Positions 1-7,733 of a DNA stretch of 13,826 nucleotides are shown piece by piece (position 1 is the stretch's first letter; each line of letters starts with the position of its first letter). Made by a program: the position numbers and the translations under genes. The stretch comes from Actinomycetota bacterium (lineage in GTDB: Bacteria; Actinomycetota; Acidimicrobiia; Spongiisociales; ZC4RG35), in the NCBI GenBank assembly GCA_003242515.1, contig QGUS01000019.1, forward strand, positions 1 through 13,826, read 5' to 3'. The notes beneath the pieces were generated by a model. It saw only the letters and a list, made by a program, of their open reading frames with translations, did not search any database and was not told where the DNA came from.

Positions 1-70
1 GCGACCCCGGGGGGGCCCGGGGGGACGGGCCCCGAACCCCGGGCGGCGCGAAGGGGCGGGCCCGGGGGGT
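1..70. other. Low-complexity G/C contig end, probably unreliable
   Basis: This stretch is almost entirely runs of G and C (for example G7, C4, G6), unlike the normal codon texture that begins near base 70. It is the edge of the window. I read it as low-quality or misassembled sequence rather than biology, so the protein translated across it should not be trusted here. Confidence 0.5.
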
Positions 71-313
71 GGCCGCGCCGGCGGGGAGGACGCCCCAGGC
101 GAGGCGGTGCGACCAGCGGGCGCCGAGGACGACGAGGCCCACGGTGGAGACGGTGGAGTCGACGAGCAGGCCGATCCCGACCAGCAGGACCGAGGGGAGG
201 GCGGGGAACGGGCCCGCGTCGACGATCAGGGCGATCGTCCAGCAGATGGCAGTCGCCAGCGGAGCGAGAGCGGCTACGGGCGGTCTCACCGCGCCGAGTC
301 TGGCACGGTTCAC
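1..313 (-). CDS. Membrane protein, N-terminal fragment cut by the window edge
   Basis: The minus strand reads open from a GTG at 313-311 to the window edge (about 104 codons). The start overlaps the stop of the histidine phosphatase as GTGA, a classic coupling overlap, and this is the main reason to call it real. Two hydrophobic segments are visible, residues about 12-32 and 39-66. A stretch around residues 56-80 (STVGLVVLGARW, then a W-G segment) vaguely resembles the TVG-RRP-GWL region of the membrane sensor domain of some actinobacterial histidine kinases, but that is only an impression. Residues after about 82 come from the suspicious G/C-run end. Function unknown. No Shine-Dalgarno is visible, consistent with re-initiation after the upstream gene. 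Confidence 0.5.
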   Translation of the reverse strand, partial: MNRARLGAVRPPVAALAPLATAICWTIALIVDAGPFPALPSVLLVGIGLLVDSTVSTVGLVVLGARWSHRLAWGVLPAGAATPRARPFAPPGVRGPSPRAPPGS

Positions 314-972
314 GCGGGAGAAGGAGTCGGGTCCTCGACGACCCGCAGGTCGGACTTGTCGCCGAAGCGGGGCGACTCCGACGGGGACCAGGTGGTCTCC
401 TCCCTCCATGCCGGCCCGGGACGGAGAGTGATCACGGTGCCGGGGCCGGGGAGGTCCCGGTGGAACCGGGTGCGGTCGGCGCCGATGAGCCGGATCCGGG
501 CGGCCTGCATGGCGTCCTGATGGGTGACGATCACGACGTCGCCGTGGGGGTGCAGCTCGTCCAGACGGCGGGCGACCGCCGCCACGCGGTCGGCCACCTC
601 TTCCAGGGTCTCGTCGGCGAGGCGGACGGCGTAGGGGTCCGCCAGGTAGGACTCCAGCTCGCCCGGGAAGGTGGCGGAGACCTGCTGCCAGGGGTATCCG
701 GCCCAGCGGTCCGTCAGTCCCCAGTCGCGGAGGTCCTCGTCGACCCGCACGGGGACGGCGGAGCGGGCGGCGATCTCCTCTGCGGTGCGGAGGGCGGGCT
801 CGAGGGGGGAGGACCAGATGGCGACGACGGCTCGGGGGCCGAGGTAGCGGCCGACGCGGCGGGCCTGCTCGACGCCGTACGGGGAGAGCCCGAAGCCGGG
901 GGTGGAGCCGACCACGAGGTTGTGGGGGTTGTCGACCTCGGCGTGGCGGACGAGATGGACGAGAGCTGCCAT
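310..972 (-). CDS. Histidine phosphatase (phosphoglycerate mutase-like) family protein
   Basis: This 220-residue protein has the signature of the histidine phosphatase superfamily. The RHAE motif at residues 9-12 supplies the phosphorylated His10 and Arg9. A second conserved arginine lies in the SSPLEPALRT segment (Arg62), and the late histidine is in VIVTHQD (His151). Members remove phosphate from small molecules or proteins through a phosphohistidine intermediate; the substrate cannot be read from the sequence. The RHAE variant (rather than RHGE) and the ordinary length suggest a general phosphatase rather than a glycolytic mutase. ATG at 972 is chosen because the family motif starts eight residues later and the open frame further upstream lies over dinB on the other strand. 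It is divergent from dinB, with only 50 bp between the two starts. Confidence 0.85.
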   Translation of the reverse strand: MAALVHLVRHAEVDNPHNLVVGSTPGFGLSPYGVEQARRVGRYLGPRAVVAIWSSPLEPALRTAEEIAARSAVPVRVDEDLRDWGLTDRWAGYPWQQVSATFPGELESYLADPYAVRLADETLEEVADRVAAVARRLDELHPHGDVVIVTHQDAMQAARIRLIGADRTRFHRDLPGPGTVITLRPGPAWREETTWSPSESPRFGDKSDLRVVEDPTPSPA

Positions 973-1022
973 GCCCTCAGTTTGGCCCGTCCTGTCACCA
1001 ACGCCGGGTAACTTCGCCGATC

Positions 1023-2186
1023 GTGTGGGCCGAACCGATCCTCCACGTCGACATGGACTCGTTCTTCGTCGAGGTGGAGCGGCTCGACGACCCCTCGCTG
1101 CGCGGGATCCCCGTCGCCGTGGGCGGAACGGGGCCCAGGGGCGTGATCGCGAGTGCCTCCTACGAGGCCCGCGCCTTCGGCGTCCGCTCGGCGATGCCCA
1201 CGGCCACGGCCCTGGAGAGGTGCCCGCACCTCGAGGTCGTGCCGCCATCCCACGGCAAGTACGGGGAGGTGTCGGTGCGGGTCTTCGAGGTGTTCCGGGA
1301 CTTCACGCCCCTCGTCGAGGGCCTGAGCCTGGACGAGGCGTTCCTGGACGTCTCCGGCCTGCGGCGGCACTTCGAGTCTCCGGTGGAGGTCGCCCGCGCC
1401 ATCCGCGCCGAGATTCGGCGGCGGATCGGCCTGCCGTCGTCGGTGGGAGTGGCCGCCACGAAGCTGGTGGCCAAGCTGGCCAGCCAGGCGGCCAAGCCCG
1501 ACGGCATCCGCCACATCCCGGCCTCCGAGCAGATCGGGTTCCTCCACGCCCTTCCGGCGACGGCCCTGCCCGGTGTGGGGCCAGCCACGGCCGCCGCCCT
1601 GGACCGGCTCGGCATCGAGACGGTGGCCGACCTGGCAGCGACGCCCGAGTACGCGCTCGCCTCGTCGGTAGGGCCGTCGATGGCCCGTCAGCTCGTCGAG
1701 CTGGCGTCGGGGATCGACCCGAGGCGGGTCCAGCCCGACCAGGAGGCGAAGTCGGTCTCGGTGGAGGAGACCTACGACCGTGACCTCGAGGGGAGGGACC
1801 ACCTCCTCGCCGCGGTGTCCGACCACGGCCTGCGCCTCGCTCAGCGGCTCCGCCGGGCCGGGCTCGGCGGAAGGACGATCACGCTCAAGGTGCGGTTCTC
1901 GGACTTCGAGACGGTCACCAGGAGCCGCACCCTCCGGGCCCCCACCCGGTCGGCCCGGGAGATCACGGCGGTGGCTCGGGCACTCCTCGACGAGCTGGCG
2001 CCGGCCCGGCCGGTGCGGCTCGTCGGATTGGGGGCGAGCTCCCTCGAGACGGCCGACGCCCCCCGCCAGCTGGCCTTCCATGACGACGTCTGGAGCCGGG
2101 TGGAGGACGCCGTCTTCGAGGTCATCGAGCGCTACGGGAAGGACGCGATCCGGTCCGGGAGGAAGCTGGAGGAGGAAGGGCGATGA
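1023..2186 (+). CDS. dinB: DNA polymerase IV (Y-family translesion polymerase)
   Basis: 387 residues, a normal length for Pol IV. The N-terminal HVDMDSFFVEVE motif (residues 8-19) gives the first metal-binding Asp10, and Phe15 sits where the steric-gate residue of the E. coli enzyme lies. SLDEAFLDV supplies the other catalytic acids Asp104 and Glu105. A helix-hairpin-helix (GVGPATAAAL, about 184-193) forms the thumb, followed by the little-finger domain to about residue 345. QLAF at 349-352 looks like a beta-clamp binding motif, placed about 35 residues before the C-terminus instead of at the very end. The enzyme copies past damaged bases at the cost of accuracy. The start is GTG. No Shine-Dalgarno and no LexA/SOS box (GAAC-N4-GTTC) is visible in the 50-bp divergent gap, so SOS control is not supported here. 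Confidence 0.95.
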   Translation: MWAEPILHVDMDSFFVEVERLDDPSLRGIPVAVGGTGPRGVIASASYEARAFGVRSAMPTATALERCPHLEVVPPSHGKYGEVSVRVFEVFRDFTPLVEGLSLDEAFLDVSGLRRHFESPVEVARAIRAEIRRRIGLPSSVGVAATKLVAKLASQAAKPDGIRHIPASEQIGFLHALPATALPGVGPATAAALDRLGIETVADLAATPEYALASSVGPSMARQLVELASGIDPRRVQPDQEAKSVSVEETYDRDLEGRDHLLAAVSDHGLRLAQRLRRAGLGGRTITLKVRFSDFETVTRSRTLRAPTRSAREITAVARALLDELAPARPVRLVGLGASSLETADAPRQLAFHDDVWSRVEDAVFEVIERYGKDAIRSGRKLEEEGR

Positions 2187-2218
2187 ACCACTGTCACCTG
2201 TACCCCGGTCGGGTGTAG
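2183..2218 (+). CDS. Possible 11-codon mini-ORF coupled to the dinB stop
   Basis: An ATG at 2183 overlaps the dinB TGA as ATGA and opens an 11-codon frame ending in TAG at 2216-2218. It has a very good Shine-Dalgarno, GGAGGAAGG (2171-2179), about 7 bases upstream, although those bases also encode the Glu-rich dinB C-terminus. The peptide would be MNHCHLYPGRV. It could be chance; it is listed because the same ATGA-to-mini-ORF layout occurs after mraZ and ftsL. Confidence 0.2.
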   Translation: MNHCHLYPGRV

Positions 2219-2221
2219 AGT
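2192..2221 (+). promoter_or_regulatory. Weak candidate promoter before the DUF3040 gene
   Basis: TAGAGT (2216-2221) is an acceptable actinobacterial -10 (TAnnnT). TGTCAC at 2192-2197, 18 bp upstream, is a poor -35. It would start transcription about 25-30 bases before the DUF3040 start. It may be fortuitous; dinB read-through could also serve the gene. Confidence 0.25.
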
Positions 2222-2254
2222 TGCGGTTGGGCCCTAGACGGACCGGTGGAGGAA

Positions 2255-2569
2255 ATGCCTCTAGACGACAAGGAACAGAGGATCCTGGCGGAGATCGAGC
2301 GCCAGTTCTACGAGGAAGACCCGGAACTGGCACGCGCCGTCGAGAGGGTGCAGCGCCCCGTGCGCATCGGTGTCAGGCTCTCCACCATGGGCATCCTCCT
2401 CGGCCTTGCCGTGGTGGTCGCCTACATCTCGGTGACCCCGGTCGCCGCGGCAGGCTTCCTGCTGGTCGTCCTGTCCGCCACCTCCCTGGTGAACGCGCTT
2501 CGCTTTCGGGGTTGGGGGGCGAACGACTTCCGGCAGCCGGTGGAGGAATTCGAAGACTTCGACGACTGA
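2255..2569 (+). CDS. DUF3040 family small membrane protein
   Basis: About 104 residues. The N-terminus MPLDDKEQRILAEIERQFYEEDP is the hallmark of the DUF3040 family: an MPL(S/D)-x-EQRIL start and an acidic EEDP segment. Two hydrophobic helices follow in the middle (about residues 43-60 and 64-81), then an acidic tail ending EDFDD. Such proteins are widespread in actinobacteria and often lie just upstream of the mraZ/dcw region, but their function is unknown. ATG at 2255 is preferred over the in-frame GTG at 2246 because family members begin with MPL, even though the GGAGG at 2248-2252 is only two bases away from it. With the GTG start three residues are added and the purine-rich tract becomes coding. 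Confidence 0.85.
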   Translation: MPLDDKEQRILAEIERQFYEEDPELARAVERVQRPVRIGVRLSTMGILLGLAVVVAYISVTPVAAAGFLLVVLSATSLVNALRFRGWGANDFRQPVEEFEDFDD

Positions 2570-2621
2570 TAGTCGTCGCTACGGCCCTCCCCGTGATCCG
2601 TCTATTGGCTATTGTTCCGGC

Positions 2622-2672
2622 CCCGCTCCAGGCGGGCACGGTGCTTTGACGGATGGACCACGCTTCGGTCCA
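2622..2672. repeat. Two small inverted repeats between the DUF3040 and merR genes
   Basis: CCCGC (2622-2626) pairs with GCGGG (2632-2636). TGGACC (2654-2659) pairs with GGTCCA (2667-2672) across a 7-base loop. The first could be a weak terminator after the DUF3040 gene, but it lacks a U tract. The second lies 29-47 bases upstream of the MerR start, just downstream of a TTGACG (2646-2651), and could be an operator for the MerR protein. No good -10 is seen at the 19-20 bp spacing typical of MerR targets. Confidence 0.3.
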
Positions 2673-2700
2673 CGGACGGACATCTTGTTGGGAGTAGGAA

Positions 2701-3204
2701 TTGGAGCAGGCGTTCACTGCCGAACAGGCGAGTCGGCTTAGCGGTTGCACGCATCATCAGCTTCGGTATTGGGACCGGGTCGGCCTCGTGAGCCCGTCCA
2801 TCCAGCGCACCGGAGGGCGTCCCGGCGTCCGTCGTCTCTACTCGTTCCGCGACCTGGTCGCCCTGCGGGTCGTGCGCAGCCTCCTCGACAACGGCATGTC
2901 GCTGCAGCGGGTCCGCCGGGCCTGGGAGTACCTGCGGCGCGAGGGGGCGATGGACGAGCACCTCGCCCAGGTGAAGCTGGTCACCGACGGCGTCTCGATC
3001 TTCAAGGTGAGCCACGACGACGGCGAGCTCCTCGATGCCCTCCGCCAGGGCCAGCTGGCGTTCTTCGTGGCCATCGACGAGATCGCTCGGGACGTCGAGG
3101 AGGACGTCACCTACTTCGAGCTCGACCGGGCCCAGTTCCTCGAGATGCTCCGGCGGGTCGAGGACGACGTCCGCGAGGAGTTCCAGCAGGCTTCGGGCTC
3201 CTGA
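2701..3204 (+). CDS. MerR-family transcriptional regulator
   Basis: 167 residues. An N-terminal winged helix-turn-helix of the MerR type is clear: FTAEQASRLSGCTHHQLRYWDRVGL (residues 5-29) is the first helix-turn-helix with the LRYWDR signature, and GVRRLYSFRDLVALRVVRSLLDNGMSL is the wing and second helical part. The remainder is charged and helical, probably a dimerisation or effector region. There is no cysteine cluster like that of metal-sensing MerR proteins: the only cysteine, Cys16, is inside the HTH. It begins at TTG 2701 after GGGAGTAGGAA. Actinobacterial MerR proteins of this class include division-related regulators such as FtsR, but I have no basis to equate them. Target and effector unknown. 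Confidence 0.88.
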   Translation: MEQAFTAEQASRLSGCTHHQLRYWDRVGLVSPSIQRTGGRPGVRRLYSFRDLVALRVVRSLLDNGMSLQRVRRAWEYLRREGAMDEHLAQVKLVTDGVSIFKVSHDDGELLDALRQGQLAFFVAIDEIARDVEEDVTYFELDRAQFLEMLRRVEDDVREEFQQASGS

Positions 3205-3274
3205 TCCCCCGCCCCGCCGCGTGGGGGTCGGGGGTGGGGGTGGTCCTCACCAGCGACGGCCGTGACGCGGCCGT
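3203..3274. terminator. Inverted repeats between convergent genes, candidate bidirectional terminator
   Basis: The 72-base gap between the converging merR and transglutaminase genes holds two stems. CCCCC (3206-3210) pairs with GGGGG (3223-3227), extended by GA/TC with one bulge and overlapping the merR stop. ACGGCC (3256-3261) pairs perfectly with GGCCGT (3269-3274) across a 7-base loop. Neither has a T-run, so these are candidate Rho-independent-like stems only. Their location between convergent genes is what suggests termination. Confidence 0.4.
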
Positions 3275-3276
3275 GC

Positions 3277-5604
3277 CTACTTGAGGAGCGACCTCGGGTT
3301 GATCTCCGCCAGGATCCGCTGGCGGGCGTCGTAGCGGCTCCGCACCCACCACTCCAGCTCCAGCAGCTCCGCCTCGCTGACGGTGGCCGTCTTCCCCCCG
3401 TACACCGCCGCCGAGTAGCCGCGGGCGAGGGGGAGGAGGGCCGAGCCCTGCGTGCTGGCGAACTCGAGGGGCGTCAGCGTCTCCGGCACCGGGTCCCCCA
3501 GGTCCTGGAGACGGTCGACGAGCTCGTCCCATAGCGCCGTGATGTCGCCGCTGCGGGCCCGGGCCAGGCGGCGGCTCCGCCGCGCCCGCTTCAGGGCCGG
3601 GATCGACCCGATCAGGAGCCCCAGCGCCGGGATCACCACCCACCAGCCGATACGGATGCCGCCCGCTTGGGGCTGATCGGCGCCGCCGGGGTTGCCGGCC
3701 ACCGGGGGCGGGTCGTCGATCGTGGGGTCTTCGGGGTCGGGGCCGATCTCGCCGCCGGGGAGCTCCAGCTCGGGGATGTGCTCGGCGGGGTCGAATGCGG
3801 CAGTGACGCTGGGCGGGATGGCGTCGCCCCGCGGCGTGGGGTCGAAGCGGACCCAGCCGAAGCCGTCCATCCACATCTCCACCCAGGCATGGGCGTTGGT
3901 GTCACGCACCTCGATCACCTGGATGCCGTTGATCGTGGTGACGCTGCCGGGCGTGAACCCCCACACCACCCGGGTCGGGATGCCGATCAGGCGCCCGAGG
4001 ACGGCCATGGCGGCGGCGAACTGCTCGCAGTACCCGGTCCGGTAGTTCGGGCTGTCGGGATCGTTGAGCCAGTCGTCCAGCGCCAGGGCGGCATGTCCGG
4101 AGGACACCTCCTGGGAGTAGGTGAACAGGCCCGAGTCGCGGAACCAGTGCTGGAGCATCCACGCCTTCTCGAAGTTGGTGGTGGCGCCCCTGGTCACCCG
4201 GAGGGCGGTCGCCGTCAGGCGGGTCGGCAGGTTCGTAGGCAGTTCCAGGTACCGGCTGAGGTCCTGGGGCCGGGTGGTGTCGCCCGGCGAGCCGCCCGGC
4301 TGATAGGGGAACCGCCCCGCCTCGGCGGCGCTGGCGAAGATGGGGCTGAGCCGGCCGTCCGGACCCGCGGCGAGAGCGCCCAGGTCCGCCTCCAGGTTCG
4401 GGAAGTCGGCCTCCACCTGGTAGTTGTCGTCGGGGGCGATGCCGACGGGCCGGAACAGTGCGCCGTCATGCGCATACCGGATCTCGCCGGGGTCGATCGT
4501 GTTCTGGCCGCCGATACGGTGCACCCGGCGAGGCTCCCCCGGAGTGGGAAGGAGGGTCCCGCCGAGCTGGGCGATGAAGATGCGCGCCAGGGTCGTCGTC
4601 CGGGTCCCCTTGTAGAAGTGGTCGGGGTCGCCGAGGGGGCCCGTCGTGGCGATCCTGGTGTCCGAGTTGCCTCGCCGCCAGGAGACCCCGTCGAACGTGT
4701 CCAGCGTCTCCATCCGCCAGTAGATCTGCCCGGGCGGGGGAGCGCCGGGACCGAGGGTCGCCCGGAAGAGGACGGCGTTGGTGCGGCTGATGATGCGCTG
4801 GTGCATGTCGACCCAGCGGTCGAACACGACGTTGCCGCCCGGGCCGCCCCCTCCGCCGCCGAACCGGGACGAAGTCCACGGGAGGTTCCCGTACTCGGAG
4901 ACGATGCCGGTGGCGTTGGCCGCGGTCGTCACGGCGAGCAGCCCCACGAACACGGCCATGCCGAACGCCGCCCTCGGCGAGGAGTGGGGGAGGGGCAGGC
5001 CGGAGGTGTCCCGAGCCCGCCCCATGCCCTCGCCCCGGCCGAGGACGATGCCCGCGAGAGCGAGCCCGATGACCACCACCCCGGCGATCATCCAGGAGAT
5101 GCCGGCGGGCCGGCGGTCGAAGACGGCGAACTGCAGGTAGATGGCGGCGCCCGGGATGAGCATGACGCCGACCCGGCCCGTGGCGGCGCCCTGGGCGAAC
5201 AGGCCGCCGAGCACCCACATCAGCACCGCCAGCAGCGCCACGAGGCCCGGCAGCGGGACCACGGGGGCGACGCCGGAGCGAATCAGCCTGATGGCGTCGC
5301 CCATCACGTCGGCGAGGGTCGAGAAGGTGGACGGGCCGGGCAGGAACCCCAGGGTCAGGGTCTCGGGGACCGCCACCCTCAGGAAGACGACGATCGCCCC
5401 CAGCACGAACACGACCTGCGCCCACATCGGCCTGACGTCCATCTGACGCATCAGCCACCAGAGCACGCCACCCAGCAGCCCGGCGGCGAGGACGATGGCG
5501 TGCCATGGCAGGAGGTCGCCGCCGAACTGCACGAGACGGCCCGTCCTCGAGACGACCATCCCGAGCAGGATCAGGCCCGCTAGCTGACCGAGGCGTCTGC
5601 CCAT
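3277..5604 (-). CDS. Transglutaminase-like membrane protein (TgpA type)
   Basis: 775 residues, last gene of the moxR-DUF58-transglutaminase operon. Seven hydrophobic segments occupy roughly residues 6-18, 34-52, 61-79, 121-137, 144-162, 169-189 and 214-233. A long extracytoplasmic part with a glycine-rich spacer (about 249-257) leads to the transglutaminase core. The catalytic triad is visible as Cys526 (TGYCEQF), His572 (NAHAWVE) and Asp588 (VRFDPTP). A proline/acidic linker, one more membrane helix (about 652-671) and a cytoplasmic C-terminal domain rich in Leu and Trp, DUF4129-like, complete the usual TgpA arrangement. Such enzymes are thought to process peptides or proteins at the membrane surface; the substrate is unknown. 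ATG 5604 (AGG six bases upstream, 25-base overlap with the DUF58 gene) is preferred over GTG 5640. Confidence 0.9.
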   Translation of the reverse strand: MGRRLGQLAGLILLGMVVSRTGRLVQFGGDLLPWHAIVLAAGLLGGVLWWLMRQMDVRPMWAQVVFVLGAIVVFLRVAVPETLTLGFLPGPSTFSTLADVMGDAIRLIRSGVAPVVPLPGLVALLAVLMWVLGGLFAQGAATGRVGVMLIPGAAIYLQFAVFDRRPAGISWMIAGVVVIGLALAGIVLGRGEGMGRARDTSGLPLPHSSPRAAFGMAVFVGLLAVTTAANATGIVSEYGNLPWTSSRFGGGGGGPGGNVVFDRWVDMHQRIISRTNAVLFRATLGPGAPPPGQIYWRMETLDTFDGVSWRRGNSDTRIATTGPLGDPDHFYKGTRTTTLARIFIAQLGGTLLPTPGEPRRVHRIGGQNTIDPGEIRYAHDGALFRPVGIAPDDNYQVEADFPNLEADLGALAAGPDGRLSPIFASAAEAGRFPYQPGGSPGDTTRPQDLSRYLELPTNLPTRLTATALRVTRGATTNFEKAWMLQHWFRDSGLFTYSQEVSSGHAALALDDWLNDPDSPNYRTGYCEQFAAAMAVLGRLIGIPTRVVWGFTPGSVTTINGIQVIEVRDTNAHAWVEMWMDGFGWVRFDPTPRGDAIPPSVTAAFDPAEHIPELELPGGEIGPDPEDPTIDDPPPVAGNPGGADQPQAGGIRIGWWVVIPALGLLIGSIPALKRARRSRRLARARSGDITALWDELVDRLQDLGDPVPETLTPLEFASTQGSALLPLARGYSAAVYGGKTATVSEAELLELEWWVRSRYDARQRILAEINPRSLLK

Positions 5605-6758
5605 GTCGACCTCATCGTCTTGAGCCAGGTCGGCGCCCACCGTCCGCCGGGCTCCACCACGACGGTGGCGGCGCCCGCGCGCTGGAAGCCGATGAGCGTC
5701 TGCGGCGTGGTCGACGAGACGCTCATCAGGACCGTGTTGCCGTAGTCACAGGAGAGGAGCTGCTGCACGGCGAGCATCTCGCGGTCGGCGACCCCGGTGA
5801 CGAGGATCAGGGCGCCCCCACCGCCCCGGTGACGGATGCGGGTGGCCACGGCCCGGATGTCGATGGCGGGATCGGTCCTCACGACCGCGAGCCGCTCCAT
5901 GATCGTGGCGTAGCGGGAGGCGTCCAGGGTGTTCGCCTCGCCCGCCCAGAAGTCGGCGTCGAAGCCGCTGCGCACCAGGTGGTCGACGATGCTGGCGGCC
6001 CCGGAGACGGCGGTCTCGAAGGCCTGCGCCGACTCGTAGACCTGGTCGCGGATGTCGAGCAGCACCAGCGCCCGGGACTGCCAGGGGGTCTCGAGCTGGC
6101 GGATCATCAGCTCGTCGGTCTTGGCCACGGAAGGCCAGTGGATGCGGCGGAGGTCGTCGCCCCGCTGGTACTCGCGCAGGGTGTAGAAGTCCTCGCCGCC
6201 ACGCTGGCTGTGCTCCGGCCGGGCGGCCTGAACCAGCGGGTCGCGGCCCCGGACCCTCGGGAACCCCGACAGGGTCTCGATCTTCGGGTAGACGACCAGG
6301 CGGTCCGCCGACGATTCCCCCACCGACAGCTCGGCGAGGCCGAGCGGGTCGGCGGCGTGTCCCCGGGCCGGGCCCACCCTGTAGACGCCGCGGGGGCTGC
6401 AGGTCACCCGGTAGGAGGCGGTGGCCCGCTCGCCCCGGGGGAGTCTGGCCAGCTCGAACCCGGCGACGCCGAGGCGCTCCACCTCGTCGAGGAGGCTGAG
6501 GTGGGGGACGGCCCGGCGGGTCAGGTTGTCGACCACCAGCGTGACCATCGTGGTGTCTCCGTCGTGCACCGCGGGCGACCCGATGCGCCGGGAGATGCGG
6601 ACCCTGGGGGAGTGGAGACGCACGTAGGCGACCGCTGTCAGCGGGGCGAGGACGAGGAAGACCCCGGCCAGCAGCAGCTCAGGGTCGCCGAAGGCCCACC
6701 AGAGGACGAAGAAGGCGCAACCCGCTCCGAGGAGGGCCCAGCCCCTGGCGCTCGGCAT
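5580..6758 (-). CDS. DUF58 domain-containing protein
   Basis: 392 residues. Two membrane helices near the N-terminus (about 6-24 and 27-47) are followed by a beta-rich region. The DUF58 signature lies at residues 194-222 (REYQRGDDLRRIHWPSVAK, then ELMIRQLE). The C-terminal part is von Willebrand factor A-like (LVLLDIRDQV at about 231-240), although the classic DxSxS metal site reads DIRDQ and is therefore not intact. DUF58 proteins are the usual partners of MoxR ATPases. Start ATG 6758 overlaps the moxR stop as ATGA, so the two are probably translated in fixed ratio. The 3' end overlaps the transglutaminase gene by 25 bases. Confidence 0.92.
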   Translation of the reverse strand: MPSARGWALLGAGCAFFVLWWAFGDPELLLAGVFLVLAPLTAVAYVRLHSPRVRISRRIGSPAVHDGDTTMVTLVVDNLTRRAVPHLSLLDEVERLGVAGFELARLPRGERATASYRVTCSPRGVYRVGPARGHAADPLGLAELSVGESSADRLVVYPKIETLSGFPRVRGRDPLVQAARPEHSQRGGEDFYTLREYQRGDDLRRIHWPSVAKTDELMIRQLETPWQSRALVLLDIRDQVYESAQAFETAVSGAASIVDHLVRSGFDADFWAGEANTLDASRYATIMERLAVVRTDPAIDIRAVATRIRHRGGGGALILVTGVADREMLAVQQLLSCDYGNTVLMSVSSTTPQTLIGFQRAGAATVVVEPGGRWAPTWLKTMRSTWADASVS

Positions 6759-7726
6759 CAGGTGGCGATGCGCGAAGCGGTCCCCGGGACCCGCAGCTTC
6801 CCGAGGATCCCCGTGATGACTCCGGCGACGGTCTCGCCCCGCATCTGGGCCTCCGGGCGGAGGGAGAGGCGGTGCTCCAGCACGGGGATCGCCAGTTCCT
6901 TGATGTCGTCCGGCAGGACGAAGTCACGGCCCTGTGCCGCCGCCCTGGCCCGGGCCAGGCGCTGGAGGAACAGCGCCGACCGTGGAGAGGCCCCGAGCAG
7001 CACGTCCGGGTGCTGACGGGTCGCGCCGATCAGGTCGATGATGTAGTTCTTCACCGGGTCGGACACCGTCACGTGCTGTGCAGTGGTGATGAGGTCGTTG
7101 ACCTCCTCGAGGCTCACCACCGGCTCCAGGTCGTGGAAGGTGGAGCGGATGCCATGGGTGTCGAGCATCTCCAGCTCCTTGGACCGATCCGGGTACCCGA
7201 TGACCACCCGCATCATGAAGCGGTCCAGCTGCGCCTCGGGCAGGGGATAGGTGCCCTCGTGCTCCAGGGGGTTCTGGGTGGCCACGACCATGAACGGGGT
7301 GGGGACGGGACGGGTGATGCCGTCGGAGGTGACCTGCCGCTCTTCCATGGCCTCGAGCAGCGCCGACTGGGTCTTCGGGCTGGCCCGGTTGATCTCGTCG
7401 CCCACGACGATGTTGGCGAAGATCGGTCCCGGCTTGAACTCGAACGCCCGCCGGTCCCGGTCGTAGACGCTGATGCCCGTGACATCGGAGGGGAGGAGGT
7501 CCGGGGTGAACTGGATCCGGCTGAACACCCCGTCGATCGAGCGGGCGACCGACTTGGCCAGGTGGGTCTTGCCGACACCCGGGACGTCCTCCACGAGGAC
7601 GTGGCCCTCGGCCACGAGGGCGAGCAGAACGAGCTCCACCACCTCGCGCTTGCCCTGGATCACGGTCTCGACGTTGGAGACGATCCGGCCGAACCGTTCT
7701 CCGAACCGTGTGATGCGATCGGTCAA
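6758..7726 (-). CDS. MoxR-family AAA+ ATPase
   Basis: 322 residues. Walker A is DVPGVGKTH (about residues 47-55, Lys53), Walker B is VVGDEINRA (107-115), sensor 1 is in VVATQNP (Asn152) and the following LDRF motif contains Arg169. These are standard for MoxR chaperone-like ATPases (AAA_3 and AAA_lid families), which use ATP to remodel or activate partners carrying von Willebrand-like domains, typically the neighbouring DUF58 protein. The start is TTG 7726, because a full AAAGGAGGA Shine-Dalgarno (7742-7734) sits seven bases before it; the longer open frame to 7801 would bury that signal. It is first in a three-gene overlapping operon and divergent from the 76-residue gene at 7827. Confidence 0.95.
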   Translation of the reverse strand: MTDRITRFGERFGRIVSNVETVIQGKREVVELVLLALVAEGHVLVEDVPGVGKTHLAKSVARSIDGVFSRIQFTPDLLPSDVTGISVYDRDRRAFEFKPGPIFANIVVGDEINRASPKTQSALLEAMEERQVTSDGITRPVPTPFMVVATQNPLEHEGTYPLPEAQLDRFMMRVVIGYPDRSKELEMLDTHGIRSTFHDLEPVVSLEEVNDLITTAQHVTVSDPVKNYIIDLIGATRQHPDVLLGASPRSALFLQRLARARAAAQGRDFVLPDDIKELAIPVLEHRLSLRPEAQMRGETVAGVITGILGKLRVPGTASRIAT

Positions 7727-7733
7727 GGGATCG

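Noticed and set aside
973..1022. SOS/LexA box before dinB
   Set aside because: No GAAC-N4-GTTC-like palindrome in the 50-bp gap; only a TAACTT that might serve as a -10 without a matching -35.
714..2333. 539-codon minus-strand open frame opposite dinB
   Set aside because: Its translation is Pro/Arg/Gly-rich with no family motif, and it lies antisense to a clear DinB; it is a high-GC shadow frame. Only its end coincides with the histidine phosphatase region, in the wrong frame.
3667..5583. 638-codon plus-strand open frame opposite the transglutaminase gene
   Set aside because: His/Gly/Asp/Glu-rich low-complexity translation typical of antisense GC-rich frames; the opposite strand encodes a full membrane transglutaminase.
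5505..7016. 503-codon plus-strand frame opposite the DUF58 and moxR genes
   Set aside because: No motifs, and it spans the junction of two well-supported genes; antisense artefact.
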